A DNA stretch of 64,000 nucleotides from Acidobacteriota bacterium (GCA_016184455.1 JACPCS010000127.1:1-64000); one strand, 5' to 3'. Positions 16,317-25,459 are shown, counted from the stretch's first letter. Numbers and translations: made by a program. Notes: a model not told the origin generated them from the letters alone.

Positions 16317-17647
16317 GTGCCGTCAAATTCTTCGTGTTCGTTGTGGCCATTCGTCTGTGTGTCCTTGAAGGCATCGCTGCGGCGCAGGATCTTGCACCCG
16401 AGCGGCTCTCCCTCGATGAGGCGCGCATGCGCGCGGTGGCGGCGAGCCACCGGCTCGCCGAGGCGCGGGCGCGCGCGGCGGCGGCCGAGGAGGCAGTGGC
16501 CGTGCGCGCCGCGGCGGAGCGTCCCCTCGTCGCAGCGCTCGGGACCTACACCCGCACCAATCACGTCACGGAGTTCATCGTCCCCTCGCCGACCGGCGGC
16601 GCGCCCCGCGTGCTCTATCCGGATGTGCCGGACAAATACACGACGCGGCTGGATCTGCAGTGGCCGATCTACAGCGGCGGACGCACCGATGCGCTCGAGC
16701 GCGCGGCGCGGGCCGAGGCGTCGGCGGCATCCGCCGACGTGGCGGCGGCGCAGGGCGACCTGCGGCTCGAGGTGACGCGCGCGTTCTGGGCGCTGGTGAC
16801 GGCACGGGCGACCTTTGGCGTGCTGGAGCAGAGCCTCACGCGCACCGATGCGCACGTGCGCGACGTCCGCGAGCGGTTCCAGACCGGTCTCGTCCCACCC
16901 AACGAGATCGCGTCCGCCGAAGCGCAGCACGCCCGCCAGCGGATGCTGCTCGTCGAGGCGCAGAATCAGCGCGACATCGCGTCGGCGGAGCTGGCGCGCC
17001 TCCTTGGCCTCGATCTCCTGCAGCCGATCGAGCCGGTGGAGACGCTCGAGGCGCCGCCCCTGACCGCCGCGCCGCTCGCGACGCTGCTCACCGAGGCGCG
17101 CACCATGCGCCAGGAGCGCCGATCGCTCGAGCAGCGGATTCAGGCTGCCGACTTTCAGCGCGCCGCCGCGGCCGCTGGAAGCCGGCCGACCGTGGCCGTG
17201 ACGGGCGGATTCGATTACGCACGCCCGAACCTCCGCATCTTTCCGATTGCCGAACGCTGGGACGACTCCTGGGACGCCGCGATTGCCGTCCGGTGGCCGC
17301 TCTGGGACGGCGACCGCGCCCGCACGGAAGCGGCGCAGGCGGGGCGGCTGGTCGAGGCCGCGCGGCAGCGGCTCGCCGAGTTCGACTCGGTGCTCGCGCT
17401 GGAAGTGCAGCAGCGGCTGCTCGAACTCGCGTCGGGGCGCGCCGCCATCACGGCCGCCGACGAAGCGGTGCGCGCCGCGTCCGAGGCGCGGCGCGTCGTG
17501 AATGAACGTTACCGCGCCGGCGTCGCCACGCAGACGGAAGTGCTCGACGCCGACGTCGCGCTCCTCCAGGCCGAGCTCGATCGCACGCGGACGTTCGCGG
17601 GGGTCCGGCTGGCGGAAGCGCGCCTCGATCGCGCGCTCGGACGATGA
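16313..17647 (+). CDS. TolC-family outer-membrane efflux protein
   Basis: A 444-residue protein with a signal peptide (cleavage near AAAQD) and two OEP repeats rich in long coiled-coil helices: LSLDEARMRAVAASHRLAEA at the start of repeat one and TEARTMRQERRSLEQRIQAA at the start of repeat two, each ending with a VTRAFWALVTARA- or ALEVQQRLLEL-type helix. YSGGRTDALERAARAEA is the usual entry to the periplasmic barrel. As a trimer it would form the outer-membrane channel of this export system. It lies between the two ATPase genes, an unusual position for tolC. Confidence 0.9.
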   Translation: MSAVKFFVFVVAIRLCVLEGIAAAQDLAPERLSLDEARMRAVAASHRLAEARARAAAAEEAVAVRAAAERPLVAALGTYTRTNHVTEFIVPSPTGGAPRVLYPDVPDKYTTRLDLQWPIYSGGRTDALERAARAEASAASADVAAAQGDLRLEVTRAFWALVTARATFGVLEQSLTRTDAHVRDVRERFQTGLVPPNEIASAEAQHARQRMLLVEAQNQRDIASAELARLLGLDLLQPIEPVETLEAPPLTAAPLATLLTEARTMRQERRSLEQRIQAADFQRAAAAAGSRPTVAVTGGFDYARPNLRIFPIAERWDDSWDAAIAVRWPLWDGDRARTEAAQAGRLVEAARQRLAEFDSVLALEVQQRLLELASGRAAITAADEAVRAASEARRVVNERYRAGVATQTEVLDADVALLQAELDRTRTFAGVRLAEARLDRALGR

Positions 17648-18585
17648 ACGCGATCGAAGTCGAGCAGCTCACGCGGCGCTTCGGCGCCTTCGTGGCGGTC
17701 GACCGTGTGAGCTTCGAGGTGCGCCAGGGCGAGATCTTCGGCTTTCTCGGCGCGAACGGCGCCGGTAAGTCGACGACCATTCGCATGCTGTGCGGCCTGC
17801 TGCGGCCTTCCTCGGGGGCGGCGCGCGTGGGCGGCATCGACGTCGGCCGGCGCCCCGAGGACGTCAAGCAGCGCATCGGCTACATGTCGCAGCGCTTCTC
17901 GCTCTACGAGAAGCTGACGGTCGATCAGAACATCGCGTTCTTCGCCGGTATCTACGGCCTGAGGGGCGAGCGCTTTGCGGCGCGCCGCGCCTTCGCGCTC
18001 GAGATGGCGGGGCTCCGCGGGCGCGAGTCGGTGCTCGCCGGATCGCTGTCCGCCGGCTGGCGCCAGCGTCTGAGCCTCGGCTGCGCCATTCTCCACGAGC
18101 CGCCGATCGTGTTCCTCGACGAGCCGACCGGCGGCGTCGACCCGCTCTCGCGGCGCCGCTTCTGGCGTCTCATCAGCGAGCTGGCGCGCACGGGGACGAC
18201 GGTGCTCGTCACCACGCATTACCTCGACGAAGCGGAGCACTGCCATCGGATCGCCATCATTCACGCGGGCCGGCTCGCGGCGCTGGGCACCGTTGCGGAG
18301 CTGAAGGGGGTGTTCGCCGGGCGGCCGATTCTCGAGGTCCGTGCGCCGCAGCCCGTCGAGGCGATGCGTCTGCTGGACGGGATGCCGGAAGTGGAGAAGA
18401 CGAGCGTCTTTGGCACCGCCGTGCACGCGGTGCTGCGACCCGATGCGGGCGCGGCGCAGACGTCGCCCCTGCCCGACGAAATTGCCGGACGGCTTCGCGG
18501 CGCCGGCGTTGCCGCAACGTGCCGCGCGGTCGATCCGTCGCTCGAAGACGTGTTTCTCGACATCGTGGAACGGAGCGGCCGATGA
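17644..18585 (+). CDS. ABC transporter ATPase, second of two (YbhF C-half-like)
   Basis: A 313-residue ATPase with Walker A GANGAGKST, signature LSAGWRQRLSLG (Gly-Trp replaces the usual Gly-Gly), Walker B VFLDEPTGGVDPLSRR and an intact H-loop, TTHYLDEAEH. About 80 C-terminal residues beyond the ATPase form the small DUF4162-like tail of drug exporters. This half keeps the switch His that the first ATPase lacks, so the pair may be asymmetric. It overlaps the tolC gene upstream and the first permease downstream by 4 nt. Confidence 0.9.
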   Translation: MNAIEVEQLTRRFGAFVAVDRVSFEVRQGEIFGFLGANGAGKSTTIRMLCGLLRPSSGAARVGGIDVGRRPEDVKQRIGYMSQRFSLYEKLTVDQNIAFFAGIYGLRGERFAARRAFALEMAGLRGRESVLAGSLSAGWRQRLSLGCAILHEPPIVFLDEPTGGVDPLSRRRFWRLISELARTGTTVLVTTHYLDEAEHCHRIAIIHAGRLAALGTVAELKGVFAGRPILEVRAPQPVEAMRLLDGMPEVEKTSVFGTAVHAVLRPDAGAAQTSPLPDEIAGRLRGAGVAATCRAVDPSLEDVFLDIVERSGR

Positions 18586-19709
18586 GAAAGACGCTGAGCA
18601 TCGGCGTCAAGGAGTTCCGGCAGATCGCGCGCGACCGCCGGACGCTCCTGATCCTGCTCTTCGTCCCTGCCTTCTTCCTGCTCCTCTACGGGTACGCGCT
18701 CAGCTTCGACATCCGCAACATCCCGCTTGCCGTCGAGGACAACGACCGAAGCAGCGCGAGCCGGGAGGTGATTTCCGCGTTCGTCAACTCCGGCTACTTC
18801 GACTTCGCCGGCGACATCACCGACGATGCGGAGATCGTTCGAATGCTCGACGAGGGCCGGGCACGGGCCGTCCTGGTGATTCCGTCGAACTTCGGGCGCG
18901 ACGTCCGGAGCGCGCGCGCCACACGCGTCCAGCTCATCGTCAATGGCGACAACGCGAACACGGCAACGACGGTCGTCGGGTACGCGGTGGGCCTCGTGAA
19001 CGCCGTCTCGGCGCGGTACGAGGTGGAAGCGCGCGTCGCGTCGCCGGCAGGCCCGGTGCTCACCACCGAGACGCGCGTCTGGTACAACCCGGAGCTGCGC
19101 AGCACGCTCTTCCTCGTCCCCGGCCTGATTGCGTACATCGCGATGCTCACGGCCGTGGTCTCGACGGCCCTCTCCATCGTCCGCGAGAAGGAGGTGGGGA
19201 CGATGGAGCAGGTGCGGATGTCGCCGGTGGGGCCGCTCGCCTATGTGGTGGGGAAGACCGTACCGTACTTTCTCGTCTCGCTCGTTTCGGCCCTCGGCAT
19301 CATCGTCGTGTCGATGCTGCTGTTCGACCTGCCGGTGCGCGGCTCGTGGTGGCTGCTGCTGCTGTCGGTATCGCTCTTTCTGGTCGGAGCCCTGGCGTTT
19401 GGCGTGCTCATCTCCACGCTGGCGGAGACGCAGCAGGTCGCCTTCCAGGTCGCGCTGCTCACCTCGTATCTGCCGACGCTGATGCTGTCGGGCTTCATCT
19501 TCCCGATTTCGAGCATGCCGGCAGCGCTCCGGGCGATCACGTACGGCGTGCCGGCGCGGTACTTCCTGAGGGCGCTTCGGGCCATCCTGCTGAAGGGGGT
19601 CGGCATCGAGATGTTCTGGCGCGATCTCGTCGCGCTGGCGGTCTTCGCCACGCTGGTCCTCGCGCTGTCGTCGCTGCGGCTGCGGCGGGAATGGAAGCTG
19701 AGCCGATGA
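18582..19709 (+). CDS. ABC-2 type permease (YbhS-like)
   Basis: A 375-residue permease of the ABC-2 family. One N-terminal span (LLILLFVPAFFLLLYGYAL) is followed by a periplasmic domain of about 140 residues and a block of five or six spans containing VREKEVGTMEQVRMSP and the family-typical SGFIFPISSMPAALRAITY. It should form the transport pore with the next gene product. The substrate is unknown; relatives export drugs, cations or lipids. All junctions are ATGA overlaps. Confidence 0.9.
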   Translation: MRKTLSIGVKEFRQIARDRRTLLILLFVPAFFLLLYGYALSFDIRNIPLAVEDNDRSSASREVISAFVNSGYFDFAGDITDDAEIVRMLDEGRARAVLVIPSNFGRDVRSARATRVQLIVNGDNANTATTVVGYAVGLVNAVSARYEVEARVASPAGPVLTTETRVWYNPELRSTLFLVPGLIAYIAMLTAVVSTALSIVREKEVGTMEQVRMSPVGPLAYVVGKTVPYFLVSLVSALGIIVVSMLLFDLPVRGSWWLLLLSVSLFLVGALAFGVLISTLAETQQVAFQVALLTSYLPTLMLSGFIFPISSMPAALRAITYGVPARYFLRALRAILLKGVGIEMFWRDLVALAVFATLVLALSSLRLRREWKLSR

Positions 19710-20821
19710 ATCGCATCGGGCATCTGATTCGGAAGGAGTTTCTCGAGCTCCGGCAGGATCCGCGGCTCTTCGGCATCGTCATCATGGCGCCGCTGATTCA
19801 GCTGACGATGCTCGGCTACGCCGCGACGACCGATGTGCGCGACGTGCCGATCGTCGTTGTCGACCAGGATCGATCGACGGCGAGCCGGGAGCTCGTCTCC
19901 CGGTTCGAGGCGTCGGAGAACTTCGTCGTCGCCGATACGCTGTCGTCCGTGGACGAGATCGACGCGTATCTCGACAGCGGGCGCGCGTGGCTGGCGCTCG
20001 CCATCCCGCCCGACTACGGCAGGCACGTGCGGACAGGGCGGCCCGTGGCGGTGCAGGTCGTCGCCGACGGCACCGACGCGAACTCGACGAACGTGGCGCT
20101 CGGCTACGCGGGCGCGCTGATGCTGACGTACGCGCGCGAGCTGGCGGCGGCAAGCGGTCGGGCCCGCGCCGAGCCGCTCGTCGGGGCCGACATCCGCGTC
20201 TGGTTCAACCCGACGCTCGAGAGCCGGCACTTCATGATCCCCGGCATCCTGGCGCTGCTGCTGCTCGTCGTCTGCGCCACGCTGTCGTCGATGGCGATCG
20301 TCCGTGAGAAGGAGTTGGGGACGCTGGAGCAGCTGAACGTCACGCCGCTCGCGCGGTGGGAGCTCATCGTCGGCAAGCTCGTGCCCTACGCGATGATCGG
20401 GATGCTCGACGTGTTTCTGGTGGTCGGCGTCGCCGTCGCCTGGTTCGAGGTGCCGCTGCGCGGGAGCTTCGCGCTGCTGCTGCTGATGTGCCTCGTGTAC
20501 CTGCTGACGGCGCTCGGGCTCGGCCTGTTCGTCTCCACCATCTCGCGCACCCAGCAGCAGGCGATGATGACGACATCGTTCTTCTTCTTCCTGCCGATGG
20601 TGTTCCTGTCGGGGTTCATCTTTCCAATCGAGAACATGCCGCAGTGGATCCAGCCGATCACGTACCTGATCCCGTTGCGCTATTTCCTGGTGATTCTGCG
20701 GGGGATCTTCCTGAAGGGGATCGGGCTGGAAGTGTTCTGGCGCGACGGGCTCGCGCTGCTCGCCTGGGGCCTGGGAATTCTGACGCTCGCGACGCTGCGA
20801 TCGACCAAGCGGCTCGCGTAG
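19706..20821 (+). CDS. ABC-2 type permease (YbhR-like)
   Basis: A 371-residue paralogue of the preceding permease with the same plan: N-terminal span, periplasmic domain (VVVDQDRSTASRELVSRFEA, IRVWFNPTLESRHFMIPGIL), then spans including VREKELGTLEQLNVTPLARW and SGFIFPIENMPQWIQPITY. It is the last gene of the operon and ends with TAG at 20819-20821, 33 nt before the stop of a convergent broken gene. Together the two permeases and two ATPases make one complete exporter. Confidence 0.9.
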   Translation: MNRIGHLIRKEFLELRQDPRLFGIVIMAPLIQLTMLGYAATTDVRDVPIVVVDQDRSTASRELVSRFEASENFVVADTLSSVDEIDAYLDSGRAWLALAIPPDYGRHVRTGRPVAVQVVADGTDANSTNVALGYAGALMLTYARELAAASGRARAEPLVGADIRVWFNPTLESRHFMIPGILALLLLVVCATLSSMAIVREKELGTLEQLNVTPLARWELIVGKLVPYAMIGMLDVFLVVGVAVAWFEVPLRGSFALLLLMCLVYLLTALGLGLFVSTISRTQQQAMMTTSFFFFLPMVFLSGFIFPIENMPQWIQPITYLIPLRYFLVILRGIFLKGIGLEVFWRDGLALLAWGLGILTLATLRSTKRLA

Positions 20822-20854
20822 TTCGTGACGTGGTGTCCGGCTTCAGAGGGACCA

Positions 20855-21746
20855 TCACGGCAGACCGAGCAGGCGTGCGGGGTTGTGTCTGGCCATCTGG
20901 TCGATCTCCTGCGCAGAGAACTTCCGTGTCCGCATGGCCTCGAGGAACGACCGGGAGCGGGTTGCCCATCTGGCCGAGATCGGTCGAGAGGATGCAGAAT
21001 TCCGGCCCGATCCTTCTGATGGCGTCGGCGAACCGGTTGTAGCGCGCCGCTGCGTCGGCCGCCACGTGCGAGCTCCCGACGAACTCGATGAACGCGCCGA
21101 GCTTCGCCGCTTCCTGCATCTGCAGCACCGTCATCTGAATCGGCGGATTCATCGCATGGGTGACGACCATGCGCTGGACGCCCTGACGCCGCGCCTCGCG
21201 AAGCAGCATCAGCGCGTCCTGCGCGGAGGAGTGCCCCGTCGCGAGCACGAGATTGTGTTTCGCGATGAGCGCGATCACCTCGCGGACGGCCGGCAGGAGC
21301 GCGCCGCTGCGCGAGACGCTGACGAAGGGACGTGTGTCCTTGGAGAACCTGACCTGGTTCTCGGCGTCGAACGTCGGCATCCAGACGATGCGTCCCCAGC
21401 CACCGGTGACTTTCGTCATGTGCTCGACGGCGGCCGGGTTGATGCCGCCGACGGTCAGATTCAGGTCGATGCCGCCGAACACCTCGATGCCGGGAACGAG
21501 CGTGCGCACGAGATAGGCGAGCCCCGCCGTCGATTCGTAATGATTCTTGAGCACGATCGCCCGCATGCCGCGGGCGCGCGCCTCCCGCGCCGCGTCGAAG
21601 GCGTCGAGCGCGCGCGGCCGATCGTCGGGCAGCGTGTGCACGTGGACGTCGATCGTGCCCGCGAGCGGCGAGGCCGCGCCCTGCTGGCGCCCCGCAAGCG
21701 GCACCGACAGGAGGACGACACAGAGTGCGGCAAGCAGGCTTTTCAT
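20855..21746 (-). pseudogene. DUF6282-type amidohydrolase-like gene, frameshifted near the 3' end
   Basis: A signal peptide (MKSLLAALCVVLLSVPLAG) leads into GTIDVHVHTLPDDRPRALDA, AREARARGMRAIVLKNHYES, IAKHNLVLATGHSSAQDALM and CILSTDLGQMGNPLP, the TIM-barrel metal-hydrolase pattern of DUF6282. After GNPLP, near 20955, the original frame drifts into unrelated sequence, while the next frame gives SFLEAMRTRKFSAQEIDQMA and ends RHNPARLLGLP with TGA at 20855, exactly the family C-terminus. A few bases have been lost or gained. It is the last gene of a minus-strand group with the sugar dehydrogenase remnant and the MFS gene. Confidence 0.8.
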
Positions 21747-21756
21747 CGGTCGCTCC

Positions 21757-22775
21757 TCAGGACGCCGGGGTCAGGCGCAGAATGCGGTCGTCGGTCGCCG
21801 CAGGCGTGCCCCGGCCGTCGCGATTGTGCGTCGCCACGTACAGCAGGCCATCCGGGCCGGTCGCCACGTCGCGCAGACGTCCGAATCTGCCGTCGAGCAG
21901 CCGCTCCTCCGAGAGGATCCGCCGCGGAGAGGACGGATCGATGACGTCTGGCTGCCTTCGATCCGCGGCCAGCCGTAGTTCGCACCTCGGTCGATCACGT
22001 TCACCTCGTCGTTGCCGATGTTGCCGTGTTCCGATGCCCACAGGTCCCGCGTCGTCGGATGCCAGTCGATCCCCTGTGGATTCCGGTGGCCGTACGAATA
22101 GATCGGCGAGCTGAACGGATTGGTCCGCGGCGTCGAGCCGTCGGGGTTGAGCCGCAGGATCTTGCCCGCGAGCGACCCGAGGTCCTGGGCGAGCCCGGCG
22201 TTCGCCGCATCGCCGGCCGTGATGTACAGGAGCCCGTCCGGCCCGAAGCGCAGGCGTCCGCCGTCGTGAATCCCCTCACCGGGAATGTTGTCGAGCAGCA
22301 CGACGCGCTCGCCGAGCGTCGATCCGGCTTCGCGATAGCGCACGACGCGATTGACGGGACGACCCGTTGGCAGGCGGACGGTGTAATAGAGATAGACCAG
22401 CCGCGTTTGTGCGAAGGTCGGATCGAGCGCCAGCCCGAGCAGCCCCGCCTCGCCCTGGCTGAACAGGTCGTCGAGCGTCAATGCAAGGTCGGAACGGCCG
22501 CTCGCGAGGTCGAGGATTCTGACGCGACCGGGGCGCTCGGTCACGAACAGCCGGCCGTCGGGCGCGAAGGCCATCGACCACGGCGCTTCCAGGTTCGTGG
22601 CGACGGTTTCGATGGTGAAGCGCACGCCGTCGGTCGTGGTGAACACCTCTCCCGACGATGAGCCTGGCGGTGGGGTGGTCGTGCCCGTCGTCGGCTCCGG
22701 CGAGCACGCGCGGGCGTCGACGGTCTGCACGGCGACGACGAGAGCGAGGACCCCGGCGACGGCGCTCGAATACAT
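21757..22775 (-). pseudogene. PQQ-dependent sugar dehydrogenase (secreted), internal deletion with frameshift
   Basis: From ATG 22775: signal peptide, then TIETVATNLEAPWSMAFAPD, GRLFVTERPGRVRIL, GEAGLLGLALDP, HRNPQGIDWHP and NYGWPRIEGSQ, the soluble glucose/aldose dehydrogenase beta-propeller. Near 21945 the frame shifts: the third frame resumes with ILSEERLLDGRFGRLRDVAT, GPDGLLYVATHNRDGRGTPA and RILRLTPAS with TGA at 21757. In relatives some 50 residues separate GSQ from EERLLDG, so one blade segment is missing as well as the frame. The gap to the MFS gene is 11 nt, so the three genes were once one unit. Confidence 0.82.
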
Positions 22776-22786
22776 TACCGGTGATT

Positions 22787-24088
22787 CTATGGTGAACGCC
22801 GCGCCTGAGCTTCGCCCTCCGCGACGTCGACGCGCGTCAGGACAAGGGCGCCGGCGATGAAGAACAGAATCACGGACAGTACGGCCGCGCGGCTGGAGCC
22901 GAAGATCGTCACCGACGCCGCGAAGAGTCCCGGTCCGGCGACGCCGGCAAATTTCTCGAACACCGAAAAGAAGCCGAAGTACTCCGACGATTTGTGCTTC
23001 GGAATCATCCGCGCGAAGAGCGAGCGGCTGAGCGCCTGGCTGCCGCCCTGCACGGTGCCGACGAGGAAGGCGAGCGCGAAGAACTGCCACTCCGTTCGCA
23101 GGAAGTACGCCATGATGCTCACCACCGTGTAGACCGCGACGGCCACGAAAATGGCGGGCTTTGCGCCAATACGGTCCGCGGCTGCGCCGAAGAGGAACGA
23201 GCATGGCACGCCGACGAACTGCACGATCACGAACGCGGCGATCTGGGCGTTCGCGTTGATGCCGACCTCGGCGCCGTAGATCGCGGCCATCCTGATCATC
23301 GTCTGGATGCCGTCGTTGTAGAGGAGGAACGCGACGAGCATCAGAAACGCGTTCCGGTAGCCGCGCAACTCGTGAAACGTCTGGCGCGCATGAACGAAGG
23401 CCAGACGGACGGCGTCGCGTTGTGCGACGTCGCCGGGGGCGGCGGCTGGCGGTTCCGGCACCCGGCGGAACAGCGGAATCGAAAACAGCAGCCACCAAGC
23501 GGCCACGCTGACGAAGGCGGCTTTGGTCGCCGTGGCGGTGTCGCGCAGCCCGAAGGTCGCCGGACTGAGAATCCACGCCAGATTGATCAGCAGCAGAACT
23601 CCGCCGCCGAGGTAGCCAATCGCATAACCCGCCGAAGACGCGCGGTCGACCTCGTGGGCGGAAGCGATATGCGGCAGCAGCGAGTCGTAGAAGACCCACG
23701 CCAGCCGGTCGCCGATGTTCGCGGCGATGAAGATCAGCAGCGCGACGATCCAGGCGCCCCGTTCGATGCCGGCCATCAGCAGCACGGCGCCGGCGCCCAG
23801 GGCCAGGAACACGGCCAGCAGCCGCTTCTTCCACGCGCGGTAATCGGCGACCGCACCGAGTACCGGGCTCAGGACCGCGACAATGACCACGGCGATGGTC
23901 GTTCCCCAGGCGTAGCGCGTGGTCGCCACGACCGGCTCGAGACCGAACGCGGCGTAGCTGCTGAAGAACAGCGGGAAGACGGCGTTGACGACGGTGGACT
24001 GGAAAGGGGAGTTCGCCCAGTCGTACATCGCCCACGCGCGCAGCTCCGGGCGATGCAGGCCGAGGCGCTCTAACGCAGTAAGGGGCAT
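22787..24088 (-). CDS. MFS transporter, UMF1/Atg22 family
   Basis: A 433-residue membrane protein with about 12 spans. The UMF1/Atg22 hallmarks are AWAMYDWANSPFQSTVVNAV at the N-terminus, SPVLGAVADYRAWKKR after span 2, YDSLLPHIASAHEVDRAS, FLLYNDGIQTMIRMAAIYGA and GGSQALSRSLFARMIPKHKS. Yeast Atg22 effluxes amino acids from vacuoles; bacterial substrates are unknown. It is the first gene of a minus-strand group with two broken genes downstream. An array lies immediately upstream of the ATG, so expression signals must be inside or beyond that array. Confidence 0.9.
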   Translation of the reverse strand: MPLTALERLGLHRPELRAWAMYDWANSPFQSTVVNAVFPLFFSSYAAFGLEPVVATTRYAWGTTIAVVIVAVLSPVLGAVADYRAWKKRLLAVFLALGAGAVLLMAGIERGAWIVALLIFIAANIGDRLAWVFYDSLLPHIASAHEVDRASSAGYAIGYLGGGVLLLINLAWILSPATFGLRDTATATKAAFVSVAAWWLLFSIPLFRRVPEPPAAAPGDVAQRDAVRLAFVHARQTFHELRGYRNAFLMLVAFLLYNDGIQTMIRMAAIYGAEVGINANAQIAAFVIVQFVGVPCSFLFGAAADRIGAKPAIFVAVAVYTVVSIMAYFLRTEWQFFALAFLVGTVQGGSQALSRSLFARMIPKHKSSEYFGFFSVFEKFAGVAGPGLFAASVTIFGSSRAAVLSVILFFIAGALVLTRVDVAEGEAQARRSP

Positions 24089-24090
24089 CT

Positions 24091-24166
24091 CCTCTCGGCT
24101 CTCGGCTTTGGACTTTAGGCTTTGGGCTGTGGCTCTGGGCTATCGGCCTTCAGGGCCGCCCGGCAT
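24091..24166. repeat. CTCTCGG / CTTTGGG word array beside the truncated 4HB gene
   Basis: CTCTCGGCTCTCGGC is followed by CTTTGGACTTTAGGCTTTGG, GCTGTGGCTCTGGGC, and TATCGGCC with the CTTCAGGGCC tail. Heptamer phasing is visible. The words are close to those at 9107-9175 and 43799-43893. The array lies between the MFS start and the 4HB fragment. Confidence 0.8.
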
Positions 24167-24191
24167 GCGGCTTGCTCTTGTCAGCAGCCGC
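24167..24191 (+). other. Hairpin just before the 4HB fragment
   Basis: GCGGCTTGCT at 24167-24176 can pair with AGCAGCCGC at 24183-24191 with one bulged base and a loop of about 6 nt. It ends one base before the GTG of the truncated 4HB frame, as the intact 4HB gene at 1319 is also preceded by hairpins. No common sequence is obvious. Confidence 0.4.
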
Positions 24192-24192
24192 C

Positions 24193-24312
24193 GTGAGTCG
24201 CGATCCCCGCAAACTCGATGTGTTTCAGCTGGCCGACGCGCTCGTCGTGCGAGTGTACCATGCGATTCGCGCCGTTCCGGCAGAGGAACGCTACGGAATT
24301 CAGAGACCCTAA
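24193..24312 (+). pseudogene. Four-helix-bundle protein fragment (N-terminal third)
   Basis: GTG at 24193 opens 39 codons reading VSRDPRKLDVFQLADALVV, RVYHAIRAVPAEERYGIQ and then RP stop. The first 37 residues match the start of the 4HB family (compare FRDLKVWQQAMGLVEDVY and DERFGLTAQ in the intact gene at 1319). The conserved LRRAAVSIPSNIGEG block and everything after it are missing. The break falls where the convergent ATPase gene ends, and the two 3' ends overlap by 4 nt. The missing 3' part is not found on the other side of the ATPase gene. Confidence 0.78.
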
Positions 24313-25454
24313 TAGGTTTTCCGCGCGATCCATTCGCGGAAGAGCGAATCGATGACGACGTACTGCTGCCCTTCCTTGAGCAGCAGATCGTGCTTGACGA
24401 GCGCGGCGAGCGAGGCCTGGATGCTCGAGGGTCCGCCCAGCCGGTGCCGCGCGCGCGTGTCGGCCGAGAGGAGCTCGCGGCCGCCCTGCAGCACGACGGC
24501 GCGGAGCACGGCACGCTGAGCGAGCGTGAGACGCTGCCAGACGGCTTCGAACATCGTGTCCTGTTCCGAGAGCAGGCGCGTCAGCGTGGCATGGAGCTGC
24601 TCGAGGCCCGCGCGCCGTCCCCCGGACGACCGCACATCGTCCCAGGTTTCGTGCGCGAGGCGCTGCACGTCGTAGGGCAGATTGCCGGCCAGATCGACGA
24701 TGGCGGCACCGAGACCGGGCTCCGCGCGAATGCCGCTGCGGGCGAATCGGGCCTCGATGAACTCCGCGAACACGGCAGGGGGAATCTTCTCCAGCCGCAT
24801 GACCGGCCCGGCCTTGTAGAAGGGCCGGCGCGGCCCGATCATCTTCTCCATCAGGCTCGGCTCGGAGCCGGCGAACACGTAGCCGACCTGCCGCTGCTGC
24901 TGCGCGGCGGCCCGCAGCGCGTGCTCCACCTCGCCGCCGTCGAAGGCGTCAATCGCCTGGAACTCGTCGAGCGCGACCACGACCGTTCGCTTCCGGTCGG
25001 CGGCGAGCCGTCCCGGGAGCGAGAAGATTTCATTCGCCAGCCTGTTGACCTCGCGCGCGGTACGTACCAGCGGAAACGCGACCGAGAAGCGCCCCGGCCC
25101 GCCCTCTTCCGGCTCGTACCGCAGCTCGGGCCGCGTGGTCGCGATGACGTCGGCCAGCCAGGCCCGCGCCTGCTGCCATGTCGTCTCGACGGTCGCCAGC
25201 GCGCGCGCGTAGCCCTCGAGAAAAGCCAGGTACGAGCTGTAACTGCTGACCGTGAGCTCGAGGGTGAGCGCGCCGTGCCGCGAGAGCGTGTGAAGCGCGC
25301 GGTGAACGAGCGAGGACTTCCCGTACCGGCGCGGCGAAATCAGAAAGACCTTCTGGGCCGACGAGAGGTCGGCGACCAGGCGGTCGAGCTCCGTCTCGCG
25401 GTCGGCAAACGCCTCGTCGGGGACGATCTCGCCGTAGATGAAGGGGTTCTCCAC
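24309..25454 (-). CDS. AAA ATPase, archaeal-type ATPase_2 family
   Basis: A 381-residue P-loop ATPase. The start motif NPFIYGEIVPDEAFADRE is typical of the ATPase_2 (archaeal-type STAND-like) family. Walker A is the family variant SPRRYGKSSL (about residue 40), Walker B is VVVALDEFQAID (about 160), and a sensor region YVFAGSEPSLMEKMI follows. The C-terminus has a winged-helix-like part, TLAQRAVLRAVVLQGGRELL. The function of these standalone ATPases is unknown; they are patchily distributed and often near mobile DNA. The GTG start at 25454 sits beside a palindrome cluster. It lies between a truncated 4HB gene and the his operon. Confidence 0.85.
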   Translation of the reverse strand: MENPFIYGEIVPDEAFADRETELDRLVADLSSAQKVFLISPRRYGKSSLVHRALHTLSRHGALTLELTVSSYSSYLAFLEGYARALATVETTWQQARAWLADVIATTRPELRYEPEEGGPGRFSVAFPLVRTAREVNRLANEIFSLPGRLAADRKRTVVVALDEFQAIDAFDGGEVEHALRAAAQQQRQVGYVFAGSEPSLMEKMIGPRRPFYKAGPVMRLEKIPPAVFAEFIEARFARSGIRAEPGLGAAIVDLAGNLPYDVQRLAHETWDDVRSSGGRRAGLEQLHATLTRLLSEQDTMFEAVWQRLTLAQRAVLRAVVLQGGRELLSADTRARHRLGGPSSIQASLAALVKHDLLLKEGQQYVVIDSLFREWIARKTY

Positions 25455-25459
25455 CGCGC

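Noticed and set aside
22994-24073. Plus-strand open frame opposite the MFS transporter
   Set aside because: The composition is typical of antisense GC-rich sequence (runs of Arg, Asp, His), and the minus strand encodes a full UMF1-family transporter.
24309-25454. Transposase accessory ATPase (TniB/IstB type)
   Set aside because: No transposase or terminal inverted repeats were found around it, and the N-terminal NPFIYGEIV motif fits the ATPase_2 family better.
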